Assembly (NCBI GenBank): GCA_016195025.1
Contig: JACQAL010000004.1
Span: 32,808 to 96,807 of the forward strand
Origin: Bacteroidota bacterium
GTDB lineage: Bacteria; Bacteroidota; Bacteroidia; Palsa-948
Length of the DNA: 64,000 nt
Reading direction: 5' to 3'
The notes beneath the pieces were generated by a model. It worked only from the letters and a program-made list of their open reading frames with translations. It made no database searches and was not told the DNA's origin. Numbering within the stretch: position 1 is the first letter of the stretch; each line of letters begins with the position of its first letter. Made by a program: the position numbers and the translations under genes. Shown here one piece after another: positions 8,915-16,301 of this stretch.

Positions 8915-9646
8915 ATGAAAATTAATCAGCTAATATTATTTTTCTTCTTGTTATTATTTGCATGTAATACTATATTTGCTCAGCAGCAAGATTCTACTTT
9001 ATTCAATAGTCGATTTAGAATTGTTATTAATCCTTTGCTAATGGTATCGCAATTAGAGTTAGGCGCATTAGTTGAATATCGTTTTGGGTCAAAAAAATCA
9101 GTGGAGGTAGGAGGCGGAGTGCATCCTGAAGGATATACAATTAGAACAGGATTGAAATTTTATTTAAAACATGGTTACTATTTTGAGTCGGTATTTTTTT
9201 ACAGACATATGATTCTACATCACGAGAAAGATTTATGGGATTATACTAATAAAGATACTGCGCAAGGACATCTTGATCCTGGCATCATTCTTACTATTTC
9301 TGATGGGGATGGCGATGGTTTTCTTTCAGTAACGGCACATGATAACAAACAAGTTCTTGCAACTGAATTCCTCGTTGGACGGGAACTACATAATAAAAAA
9401 AACTTGATTAATATATATGTTGGGATTGGTTATAGATATAAATATAGGGTATTAGAAGAAATAAAAGAAAGAACTAATTCTTCTTTATTTAATTCTTTTT
9501 TTTCTTATGGTAATAATCCAACTCCTTATACTCCTTTTCATACTCCGCCTAATACTAAATATATACTATATGATTATCTACCAAGTTTGCAAGCAGGAAT
9601 ACAAATAAGTATTTCTTGTAAACACAAAAAGACAATACCAAAATAA
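8915..9646 (+). CDS. Hypothetical exported protein, AT-rich, beta-barrel-like
   Basis: 243 residues, not recognised. The first 22 residues are a signal peptide (KINQLILFFFLLLFACNTIFAQ) that could end at FAQ or, alternatively, at the Cys as a lipoprotein. The rest has alternating polar/hydrophobic segments (LELGALVEYRFG, VEVGGGVHP, YVGIGYRYKYRV, LQAGIQISIS) that fit a small outer-membrane barrel. Codon use is visibly more AT-rich (tta, ata, aat dominate) than in the exonuclease before it and cutA after it, suggesting recent acquisition. It sits without gap behind the exonuclease gene. Confidence 0.65.
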   Translation: MKINQLILFFFLLLFACNTIFAQQQDSTLFNSRFRIVINPLLMVSQLELGALVEYRFGSKKSVEVGGGVHPEGYTIRTGLKFYLKHGYYFESVFFYRHMILHHEKDLWDYTNKDTAQGHLDPGIILTISDGDGDGFLSVTAHDNKQVLATEFLVGRELHNKKNLINIYVGIGYRYKYRVLEEIKERTNSSLFNSFFSYGNNPTPYTPFHTPPNTKYILYDYLPSLQAGIQISISCKHKKTIPK

Positions 9647-9648
9647 TA

Positions 9649-10002
9649 ATGTCAATCATTTTCGCCTACATCACGTGTAAAAACAAATCCGAAGCAAAAA
9701 AAATCGGAAGCGCGTTAGTAAAAGAGCGTTTATGCGCCTGCGTGAATATTTTTCAGGAGATGAATTCCATCTATTGGTGGAAGGGAAAAATAGAAGAAGC
9801 AAACGAAGCGGTGCTCATTGCCAAGACAACAAAAACTTTATTCAAAAAACTTTCAACAAGAGTGAAAGAACTTCATAGTTACGAATGCCCGTGCATTCTG
9901 GAGATTGAAATTACCGATGGGAATAAAGAATATGTGAAGTGGCTGTTTTCAAATACCAAATCACAAAAAACAAATTCCAACAGGACTTACGCAGAAGTTT
10001 AG
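9649..10002 (+). CDS. cutA: CutA1 divalent-cation tolerance protein
   Basis: 117 residues. The core matches CutA1: AYITCKNKSEAKKIGSALVKERLCACVNI, then the conserved IYWWKGKIEEANEAVL and HSYECPCILEIEITDGNKEYVKWL. CutA1 forms a trimer with a ferredoxin-like fold; its link to metal tolerance is historical and its physiological role is uncertain. The last dozen residues (KSQKTNSNRTYAEV) are not family sequence; they come from AT-rich repeat text and from the left end of a MITE-like element that supplies the stop codon. Confidence 0.92.
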   Translation: MSIIFAYITCKNKSEAKKIGSALVKERLCACVNIFQEMNSIYWWKGKIEEANEAVLIAKTTKTLFKKLSTRVKELHSYECPCILEIEITDGNKEYVKWLFSNTKSQKTNSNRTYAEV

Positions 10003-10098
10003 TGAGTATTGTCATTTCGACCAGAGGGAGAAATCTCCTATGTTTGGCACAAAGGAGATTCCTCGCTTCGCTCGGAATGACACCGTTTTGCGTAAGTC
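9984..10098. mobile_element. MITE-like palindromic element overlapping the cutA 3' end
   Basis: The ends are a perfect 10-bp inverted repeat, GACTTACGCA at 9984-9993 and TGCGTAAGTC at 10089-10098. Inside is a second, imperfect 28-bp inverted repeat (10011-10038 and 10054-10081, starting GTCATTTCGACC and ending CTCGGAATGAC) around a 15-bp loop. No ORF is inside. Terminal inverted repeats, ~115 bp length and non-coding interior are the marks of a MITE. No target duplication could be confirmed by eye. Confidence 0.6.
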
Positions 10099-10160
10099 AA
10101 ATTTCAAATCTGAAAATCCAAATTCAAAACGTTTGGAATTTCGAATTTGAAGTTTGGAGA

Positions 10161-11192
10161 TTATTTGTTATTTGGAATTTGTATTTTGGAATTTTCCCTA
10201 TTGTTTATCGCCAGCAACCCGAACGACAGAAGCCCGAACAACAGCACCACCACCGTTTGCGCCAGCCACACCACCCATCCGAAGGCAACTCCCATAGCAG
10301 TAGAGTATCCCCAGAAAAGCATTATCTGCAAAACAATCCACTGGTAAGCGCCAATTCCTCCGGGCGTGGCAATCACGCCTAAACTTCCGAAGGTCATAAT
10401 CAAAAGCGAATCGCCCAGCGTAAGCGATTTGGTTTCGCTGAAAGCAAACACGCACACATATACCGTGAGCAGGTACATAAACCAGATGAATGCCGAATGG
10501 AAAATAAACAGCAGCGGGTTTTTTACCAGCGCCACCGAGCGGATTCCATCGAGAAAACCCAGCAGCAGCCCGCGTATTTTTTGCGCGAGGGGGTTTTGAA
10601 GAATCTTTTTCCGGAAAAGAAAAAGTAAGAAGAGAAGAAGAAGAACCCCGCCCGTTAAAACGAGCAGTAGAATTTTATTTTCAAGAAGCGAATGCAGTTT
10701 CAGTTTCAGCGGAGAAAAAATATTCTGAGAAATGTAATCGTGCATGCGCTCATAGCCCACCCAGATGCTGATGCCGAAAAGAATGACCAGCGAAATCAAA
10801 TCAACCACCCGTTCTGAAATTACGGTGCCGAACGATTGCGTGAGCGGAATTTTTTCGTAGCGTTTCAAAATTCCGCAGCGCAGCACTTCTCCGAGCCGCG
10901 GCAGCGCCAGGTTGCCCATGTAGCCAATCATCACCGCATAAAAAGTGGTGCTGAGTTTCGGAGAGAGATTCAAAGGCGCCAGCAGCATTTTCCACCGCAT
11001 GGCGCGGCTGATGTGCGATACAATTCCAATCAGCATGGCAAGCGCAATCCAGAAATAATTGGCTTCTGCAAGCGATTTTTTGATTTGCGTTTTGTCTTCT
11101 TCCGTAAGGTCTTTCACCGCCAGCCAAATCAGAAGAATGCCGAGCGAAAGGAAAACGAGAAACTTAATGGCGGTGAGGAGGTATTTTTTCAA
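10161..11192 (-). CDS. YbhN/AglD-type lysylphosphatidylglycerol synthase TM-domain protein (flippase-like)
   Basis: 343 residues with about eight membrane helices. Family hallmarks are visible: SHISRAMRWKMLLAPLN (about residues 61-77), GNLALPRLGEVLRCGILKRYEKIPLTQSFGTVI-SERVVDL (about 93-132), and a late GVIATPGGIGAYQWIVLQ. It lacks the soluble synthase domain of MprF, so it is the membrane module only, proposed to move lipids. Start appears to be TTG; no ATG is in frame nearby. The C-terminal NSKIQIPNNK is coded by AT-rich repeat text running to the stop. It follows panD, a gene order often seen in Bacteroidota. Confidence 0.8.
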   Translation of the reverse strand: MKKYLLTAIKFLVFLSLGILLIWLAVKDLTEEDKTQIKKSLAEANYFWIALAMLIGIVSHISRAMRWKMLLAPLNLSPKLSTTFYAVMIGYMGNLALPRLGEVLRCGILKRYEKIPLTQSFGTVISERVVDLISLVILFGISIWVGYERMHDYISQNIFSPLKLKLHSLLENKILLLVLTGGVLLLLFLLFLFRKKILQNPLAQKIRGLLLGFLDGIRSVALVKNPLLFIFHSAFIWFMYLLTVYVCVFAFSETKSLTLGDSLLIMTFGSLGVIATPGGIGAYQWIVLQIMLFWGYSTAMGVAFGWVVWLAQTVVVLLFGLLSFGLLAINNRENSKIQIPNNK

Positions 11193-11316
11193 AAGAAATA
11201 TCAGTTTATTGTTTTTAGTTAAAGGTTTTAGTTCTGTGGTTGATGGTTAGGGTCAAAACTATAACTAAAACCAAAAACCATTTAACCATAACTAAAAACT
11301 AATGAACTATAAACTG

Positions 11317-11664
11317 TTATTTTATTTTGTTGGATTGATTCGGATAAACCAAACTCGGTTTGAATTTTTTTGCTTCTTCAAAATCCATGGCGGCATAGCC
11401 GAGCACAATCACTTCATCACCTATGGCAAACTTCAAAGCAGCCGGACCATTCATGCAAATGATTCCCGAACCTCTTGCGCCTTTGATTACATAGGTAATG
11501 ATTCGCTCCCCGTTGCGGTAATTCAGCACGTGTACCTGCTCGTTGACAGTCAGGTTGGCGGCATCCATCAAATCTTCGTCAATGGTAATGCTTCCCACGT
11601 AATTCAAATCGGCTTCGGTAACGCGCGCGCGGTGAATTTTTGATTTCAGAATTTGTATTTCCAT
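11317..11664 (-). CDS. panD: Aspartate 1-decarboxylase precursor
   Basis: 115 residues. The self-cleavage site is at G24-S25 in YVGSITID, where Ser25 becomes the pyruvoyl group. Also present are EQVHVLNYRNGERIITYVIKG (with the conserved Tyr58 region) and the NGPAA motif at about residues 72-76. The enzyme makes beta-alanine from L-aspartate for pantothenate, complementing PanC encoded upstream. A near-match to the -7 box (TACCTTCG) precedes the ATG, so it may have its own promoter, which would make sense because a repeat tract of about 700 bp separates it from panC. Confidence 0.96.
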   Translation of the reverse strand: MEIQILKSKIHRARVTEADLNYVGSITIDEDLMDAANLTVNEQVHVLNYRNGERIITYVIKGARGSGIICMNGPAALKFAIGDEVIVLGYAAMDFEEAKKFKPSLVYPNQSNKIK

Positions 11665-11751
11665 AAAAATTAGTGGCGCGAAGGTAAATAAATAAACCCT
11701 GTGCGATACTGGTTCCCATTAATATGCAGAAACACCCGAAAAATGATGATA

Positions 11752-12033
11752 GGTAAGCGAGTGAAGTATGGAGTAATCTGACTTTACTCCATACCAAAGC
11801 GAGTGATGTATGACGATAAGCCCCTGAAGTATGACGGTAAATGGGTGAAGTATGGAGGTAAGCGAGTGATGTACATCGGTAAGCGGCTGAAGTATGGAGG
11901 TAAGCGAGTGATGTACATCGGTAAGCGGCTGAAGTATGGAGATAAGCCCCTGATGTATGACGATAAGCCGGTGAAGTACATCGGTAAGCCGGTGAAGTAT
12001 ATCGGTAACCCGGTGAACGATGACGGTAACTCA
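11752..12033. repeat. 21-bp minisatellite (about 13 degenerate units) between panC and panD
   Basis: Units follow the pattern GGTAAGC-nnnTGAa/t-GTAnnnn (21 bp), such as GGTAAGCGAGTGATGTACATC. The middle shows a 42-bp higher-order alternation of two unit types. The array decays toward the right end (GGTAACC, GGTAACT). A perfect 11-bp inverted repeat (11766-11776 / 11784-11794, GTATGGAGTAA) with a 7-nt loop interrupts the left end. Because 21 is a multiple of three, both strands stay open in some frames, so the heptapeptide ORFs here are probably not genes. Confidence 0.85.
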
Positions 12034-12052
12034 GCGAACGGTTACGAAAAAG

Positions 12053-12125
12053 CCCTGCCCGCCCTGCCTGTCCGGCAGGCAGGCATCGTTTTTTTTGTTT
12101 AGCCTGTCCGGCAGGCAGGCATCGT
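12053..12125. repeat. Two copies of a GC-rich palindromic repeat
   Basis: GCCTGTCCGGCAGGCAGGC followed by ATCGTTT occurs twice in close succession, preceded by GCCCTGCCC. The core CCTGCC/GGCAGG is self-complementary. The same core recurs inside two protein-coding genes (near 18990 and 52590). With the minisatellite and the small ORF it fills the panC-panD interval. Confidence 0.75.
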
Positions 12126-12167
12126 TTGTTTTGTTTCGTGATGACAGGCAGGGCTGCTCCATGACGG

Positions 12168-12362
12168 TCAAACAGCAGGCGGCAGCGGATGCGGATTGGG
12201 CGATGGCGATGGAGGGTTTACGCCCGTTCTTGAAATGAAAGACACCACCGTGCTCCAGTTGCTCTGCCCGCGGGCGTTCATTACCGAAATACGAATGAAC
12301 ACTTCCTGCCCGCTGGAATCTTTCAGCAAAAACTTTTCTTCCGCTTCTAAAAACTTCAACAT
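12168..12362 (-). CDS. Small hypothetical ORF downstream of panC
   Basis: 64 residues from an ATG 51 bp after the panC stop and in the same reading frame as panC. The first 50 residues (MLKFLEAEEKFLLKDSSGQE then VFIRISVMNARGQSNW) have ordinary codon use and a plausible beta-strand pattern; the tail is Pro/Ser-rich (NPPSPSPNPHPLPP) and runs toward the palindromic repeats. No family recognised. It could be a remnant of a longer gene destroyed by repeat insertion. Confidence 0.35.
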   Translation of the reverse strand: MLKFLEAEEKFLLKDSSGQEVFIRISVMNARGQSNWSTVVSFISRTGVNPPSPSPNPHPLPPAV

Positions 12363-12413
12363 TTCGCAAAGCCGATTTGTTTCAGTATAAAGAGAGGGAA
12401 AGAGGGAGAGTTT

Positions 12414-13289
12414 TCAGAAAGGAATATTATCAATCAACCGCACACTTCCCATTTTAACCGCAATGCATGCCTGCAATCCTTCCGGAGCCGACAGGCGCGC
12501 ATGGTGAAATTCTTCGTTTGATAAAGGGTGAAGCGTTCCGGCATTTACAACTTCAAAGTATTCTAATTTCATAAAGCGGCTGGAGTTGATTTGGTCTTCC
12601 ACCCATGTTCGTATTTGCACAAGCGTGCCCCCGGTGGCTTTTGTTCCCAGCAATGTTTTATAAATGAGCGGAGCATTTTTTCTTTCTTCAGGCGTCAACA
12701 CCCTGTTGCGCGAACTAATGGCAAGCCCGTCTTCTTCGCGAACGGTGGGGCAGCCGGTTATTTCAACAGGAATCTTCAGCATTTTCACCATGTGTTTTAT
12801 AATTGCTAACTGCTGAAAATCTTTTTCTCCGAAATACGCCTTGCGCGGCTGAATAATACCGAAGAGTTTTTTCACTGCCGTGCAAACCCCCTGAAAATGC
12901 CCCGGGCGGTGAGCGCCTTCCATGAATAAATCAAGCCCGCCCAAATCAAAAAAAGATTCCGGATGTTCCGAAGGCAGCATTGGATTTTTGCCATACATCT
13001 CTTCCACCGAAGGAGCAAAAAGCATGTTGCATCCGGCCGCTTTCAACTTCTCACTATCCGTTTCAAGGGTGCGCGGATAGTTTTCAAGATCTTTTTTATC
13101 GTTGAACTGAAGCGGGTTTACAAAAATGCTTGCCACAGCAATATCATTTTCTTTTTTGCATCTTTCCAGAAGTGAAATATGTCCCTGGTGCAAAGCCCCC
13201 ATGGTGGGCACAAAGCCAATAGTTTTTTCCTCTTTTCTGCGGAAATTCAAATAATTTTTAGTATCTTGTATGGTTGTACAAACATTCAT
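12414..13289 (-). CDS. panC: Pantothenate synthetase (pantoate--beta-alanine ligase)
   Basis: 291 residues. Motifs: FVPTMGALHQGHISLLERCK (residues 26-45, HxGH nucleotide-binding signature), SIFVNPLQFNDKKDLENYPRT, GHFQGVCTAVKKLFGIIQP with FGEKDFQQLAIIKHMV, and ISSRNRVLTPEER (KMSKS-like region). It condenses pantoate and beta-alanine with ATP in the cytoplasm. Divergent from the glycogen-synthase-like gene at 13420, a neighbour pair widely conserved in Bacteroidota. panD lies downstream on the same strand beyond a repeat-filled gap. Confidence 0.96.
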   Translation of the reverse strand: MNVCTTIQDTKNYLNFRRKEEKTIGFVPTMGALHQGHISLLERCKKENDIAVASIFVNPLQFNDKKDLENYPRTLETDSEKLKAAGCNMLFAPSVEEMYGKNPMLPSEHPESFFDLGGLDLFMEGAHRPGHFQGVCTAVKKLFGIIQPRKAYFGEKDFQQLAIIKHMVKMLKIPVEITGCPTVREEDGLAISSRNRVLTPEERKNAPLIYKTLLGTKATGGTLVQIRTWVEDQINSSRFMKLEYFEVVNAGTLHPLSNEEFHHARLSAPEGLQACIAVKMGSVRLIDNIPF

Positions 13290-13335
13290 AAGAAATTTTC
13301 AATGCGCGCCAAAACTACTTTAAATATTTGTTCAG

Positions 13336-13361
13336 TTGTAAAAATTTTATTAGTATCTTTG
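13336..13361 (+). promoter_or_regulatory. Candidate promoter for the glycogen-synthase-like gene
   Basis: TATCTTTG at 13354-13361 fits the -7 consensus TAnnTTTG; a TTG at 13336 (15 bp spacing) or TTTG at 13327 (23 bp) could be the -33 element. The start codon is 58 bp downstream. Confidence 0.5.
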
Positions 13362-13419
13362 GGCTCGTTTTAATGAAAACCTATCCTCTTAAAAAAATCT
13401 TATCAACTAAATATATCCT

Positions 13420-14241
13420 ATGAAAAAAGCCAGAATGTTATTCGTGTCGCAGGAGATTACTCCTTACGTAGAAGAAAGTCAGGCAAGCATTATCAGCCGC
13501 CAACTCCCGCAGGGAATCCTGGAAGCAGGAAAAGAAATACGCACCTTCATGCCGCGCTACGGAATTATCAATGAGCGCAGGCATCAGTTGCACGAAGTAA
13601 TCCGCCTCTCGGGCATGAATCTTATCATAAATGATTTTGACCATCCGCTCATTATCAAGGTGGCTTCCATTCCTGCTGCGCGCATGCAGGTTTATTTTAT
13701 TGACAACGAAGATTATTTCAGCCGCAAGGCAATGGTAACCGATAAGAACGGAAGCATTTTCCCCGATACCGATGAACGTATTATTTTTTTCTGCCGCGGA
13801 GTGATTGAGACCTCGCGCAAACTCGGATGGGCTCCGCACATTGTGCACTGCTCCGGCTGGATGACTTCGCTGGTGCCCATGTATCTGAAAAAATCATTTG
13901 CCGATGACCCGCTCTTTGCAGAAACAAGAATTGTATATTCTATCTTTGATGATGAATTCAAAGGAACATTGAATAAGGAATTAGCCGGCAAAGCATTCTT
14001 CGAAGGAATCGGCAAAGAAGATGTGAAGCATTTGAAAGTCCCCAATTATTCCGCCTTGATTAAAACTGCCATTGATTTTTCCGATGCTATAATTAAAGTG
14101 GTGGACAAAGCCAATCCGGAAATTGAAAAATACCTGAAGAAGTGCGGTAAGCCCGTGCTCGAACATCCGGGAGAGGACTATATTGATATGTATAACGATT
14201 TTTACGATGCAGTTCTGGAAGAGGAACCTGCTATGGCTTGA
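13420..14241 (+). CDS. Single-domain GT5 glycogen/starch synthase-like protein
   Basis: 273 residues, about half of a true glycogen synthase (~480). It corresponds to the N-terminal GT5 half only: KARMLFVSQEITPYV, LPQGILEAGKEIRTFMPRYG, MQVYFIDNEDYFSRK, DERIIFFCRGVIETSRKLGW and HIVHCSGWMTSLVPMYLKK. The KxGGL ADP-glucose-binding motif after the first strand is absent (EESQASIISRQLP instead), and the C-terminal GT-B half with its catalytic residues is missing. It is therefore unlikely to be an active synthase by itself. The position opposite panC and before a DUF4270 gene is a conserved Bacteroidota arrangement, suggesting a real, non-canonical function. Confidence 0.8.
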   Translation: MKKARMLFVSQEITPYVEESQASIISRQLPQGILEAGKEIRTFMPRYGIINERRHQLHEVIRLSGMNLIINDFDHPLIIKVASIPAARMQVYFIDNEDYFSRKAMVTDKNGSIFPDTDERIIFFCRGVIETSRKLGWAPHIVHCSGWMTSLVPMYLKKSFADDPLFAETRIVYSIFDDEFKGTLNKELAGKAFFEGIGKEDVKHLKVPNYSALIKTAIDFSDAIIKVVDKANPEIEKYLKKCGKPVLEHPGEDYIDMYNDFYDAVLEEEPAMA

Positions 14242-14280
14242 AAGAGCCATTCATCAAATAAATAAATATTCGTAACGTTG

Positions 14281-14314
14281 TCCCCCGATAAATTTTATCG
14301 GGGGATATTTTTTT
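14281..14314 (+). terminator. Rho-independent terminator abutting the next start codon
   Basis: CCCCCGATAAA and TTTATCGGGGG form a strong stem followed by ATATTTTTTT. The T tract ends at the ATG at 14315, so terminator and translation start region of the DUF4270 gene overlap and no Shine-Dalgarno-like sequence is possible in the usual window. Confidence 0.8.
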
Positions 14315-15652
14315 ATGGGAACATTCAGTAAATGCATTTTCTTTTTTCTTCTGCTCGGATTTATTTCCTGCAAAAAGAAAACTCCCGAAGATATCGGGCT
14401 TCCGCTTCTTCCCAGCGGAGATTTGCTGAACGCGCAGTTTACCGATACCGCAACTCTTATTGCGCATACCGTGAAAGACGATTCGCTCAATACAACAAAT
14501 CTTTCGACTGTTCTTTTGGGAAACATGAATGACCCTGTATTCAGTATAACAAAAGCATCACTGCTTTCACAGTTTTCTCTCTCCGCCACCAGTCCTGATT
14601 TCGGAACAAACCCGCAACTGGATTCAGCGGTTCTATCATTGGTTTATGTTGTGTCTGGAACAGCCATTCAGCATTACGGAAACCTGACTGCACAGAAATT
14701 TGATGTGTATGAATTATCGCAAACACTCAGCAGCAACACGGATTATTATTCCAATGTTTCGGTGCAGAATTATTTTTATTCCACCCAGATAATCGGCAGC
14801 GCTGTCATTGCTCCGGCAGTGAACGCAGATTCTGTTTCCGTTGACACGCTGAAGTTTCCCGCTCACCTGAGAATAAAACTCAGCAAGGGAATGTTTCAGC
14901 ATTTCCTGGATGACCCATCGTATACTTCTGCTTACAACAGCAACACAAATTTTCAAACTGCGTTCAAAGGAATTTACCTGCTCTCCTCTACCCTGCCCGC
15001 TTCAAACCAGGGAGCTATTTTATATCTGAGCCCTTCCGATAATTTTTCACGCCTCACGCTTTACTATCATAATGATTCTGCCGATTCGCTCTACTATTAT
15101 TTCGGAATGAAATCAGAGTGCGCGCGCTTTTCGCATTTCGAACATGATTATTCAGGCACAACAGATATTCAGCAGCAGTTAAATTCTTCCGCTTCCGTTC
15201 AGGAAGACAAAGTTTTTGTTCAGCCGATGGCGGGAGTGCGCGCAAAAATTTCCATGCCTTACATTATGGATTTCTTCAGGAATAAAAAAGTTGCCGTCAA
15301 TAAAGCTGAGTTGATTTTGCCGGTTGAACCTTCATTGATTGATACCGTTTATCCTACGGTTTCAAAGTTAGTGGCAACAATTGCCGACAGCGCAAAAGGT
15401 CCCATTATCATGCCCGATTATTTTGAAGGCGCCACTTATTTCGGAGGCGATTACGATGCAACAAATAAAGTTTACAAGTTTAATATTGCGCGCTACATTC
15501 AGCAGGTGCTGAACGGCACCCGAAAAAATCAGGGGCTTTATCTTCTTGCCAATGCCCGCCCCACCACTGCCAACCGGATTGTGCTTTTGGGAGGAAACAA
15601 AGCGCTGGCGAATAAAATGCGCCTGAAAATTACGTATACGCCTTTGCAATAA
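14315..15652 (+). CDS. DUF4270 family lipoprotein
   Basis: 445 residues. N-terminal lipoprotein signal ending LGFISCKKK (lipidated Cys at residue 19). The following EDIGLPLLPSGDLLNAQFTDTATLIAHTVKDDSL is characteristic of DUF4270, a Bacteroidota outer-membrane-associated family of unknown function. Long, beta-strand-rich body with frequent Ser/Tyr, ending KMRLKITYTPLQ. It follows the glycogen-synthase-like gene as usual for the phylum, but here a terminator hairpin separates them. Confidence 0.85.
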   Translation: MGTFSKCIFFFLLLGFISCKKKTPEDIGLPLLPSGDLLNAQFTDTATLIAHTVKDDSLNTTNLSTVLLGNMNDPVFSITKASLLSQFSLSATSPDFGTNPQLDSAVLSLVYVVSGTAIQHYGNLTAQKFDVYELSQTLSSNTDYYSNVSVQNYFYSTQIIGSAVIAPAVNADSVSVDTLKFPAHLRIKLSKGMFQHFLDDPSYTSAYNSNTNFQTAFKGIYLLSSTLPASNQGAILYLSPSDNFSRLTLYYHNDSADSLYYYFGMKSECARFSHFEHDYSGTTDIQQQLNSSASVQEDKVFVQPMAGVRAKISMPYIMDFFRNKKVAVNKAELILPVEPSLIDTVYPTVSKLVATIADSAKGPIIMPDYFEGATYFGGDYDATNKVYKFNIARYIQQVLNGTRKNQGLYLLANARPTTANRIVLLGGNKALANKMRLKITYTPLQ

Positions 15653-15701
15653 GTGATGGTATAATTTCTGATGTATCAGAAGTAACCATAATTTTCTTTT
15701 C

Positions 15702-16301
15702 ATGAAAAAATCAGTTGCTCTTTCCATAATTTTTTCCTGCATCTTTATCAGCGCTTTTGCCGATAATGTTCTTTCCCTCACCAATCCGAAAACAAATCAA
15801 TCGGATATTTTCCGCAAGGGTTCGTATGTTGTGTTCGGAATAAAAGCGGATAAATCGGTTCACGAAGGTTTCATACGGGAAATTACAGATTCATCTTTGG
15901 TGTTTGACAACTCGCAGGTTTCGCTTTCGCAAATTGACATACTTGCCGGAAATACGCGCGAGCGGATACGCGCAGAAAAAACAGCCGAGACAGTAGCCGC
16001 TGTGCTGATTGTGGGAGGAATTACTGCGCTGTGCGTGGCATCGGCATTTACGTTTCAGCCGAACTATCATTTTCATCATCACGCAGACTTTTATCCGCAT
16101 GTGTGGATAAATTTAGGATACGCAATTAACTGGAATACGCTGCCCGTTGACCGCTCCGTGCATCTGAGAAATTACGGCAACTGGTCTGCTGCCATTGTAA
16201 AAGAAGAACTGCCTGAAACAAAAAGTGAAAAAGATTCTCCTAAACCTGAAAAGCAAAAGAAAAAGAAAAACAAAACAGGAGACGAAGTATACGGAAATTA
16301 A
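15702..16301 (+). CDS. Hypothetical exported protein with one TM segment
   Basis: 199 residues. Signal peptide of about 20 residues (VALSIIFSCIFISAFA). A beta-rich segment follows (RKGSYVVFGIKADKSVHEGFIREITDSSLVF), then a hydrophobic helix (TVAAVLIVGGITALCVASAF, about residues 95-114) and a Lys/Glu-rich C-terminus (KPEKQKKKKNKTGDEVYGN). The FGIK...GFIREITDSSL pattern resembles small SH3-like barrel folds but I do not recognise the family. Convergent with the next gene, which ends one base after it. Confidence 0.65.
   Translation: MKKSVALSIIFSCIFISAFADNVLSLTNPKTNQSDIFRKGSYVVFGIKADKSVHEGFIREITDSSLVFDNSQVSLSQIDILAGNTRERIRAEKTAETVAAVLIVGGITALCVASAFTFQPNYHFHHHADFYPHVWINLGYAINWNTLPVDRSVHLRNYGNWSAAIVKEELPETKSEKDSPKPEKQKKKKNKTGDEVYGN

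Noticed and set aside
9939..10382. 147-residue plus-strand ORF spanning cutA's end and the flippase gene
   Set aside because: It crosses the MITE-like element and is antisense to the flippase C-terminus; no domain visible.
11752..12033. CRISPR array
   Set aside because: Repeats are directly adjacent without unique spacers, unit length is 21 bp and degenerate, and no cas genes are present.
11784..12102. Open reading frames with heptapeptide repeats on both strands between panC and panD
   Set aside because: Period 21 bp keeps multiple frames open on both strands; no signal peptide, start context or family similarity supports a real protein.
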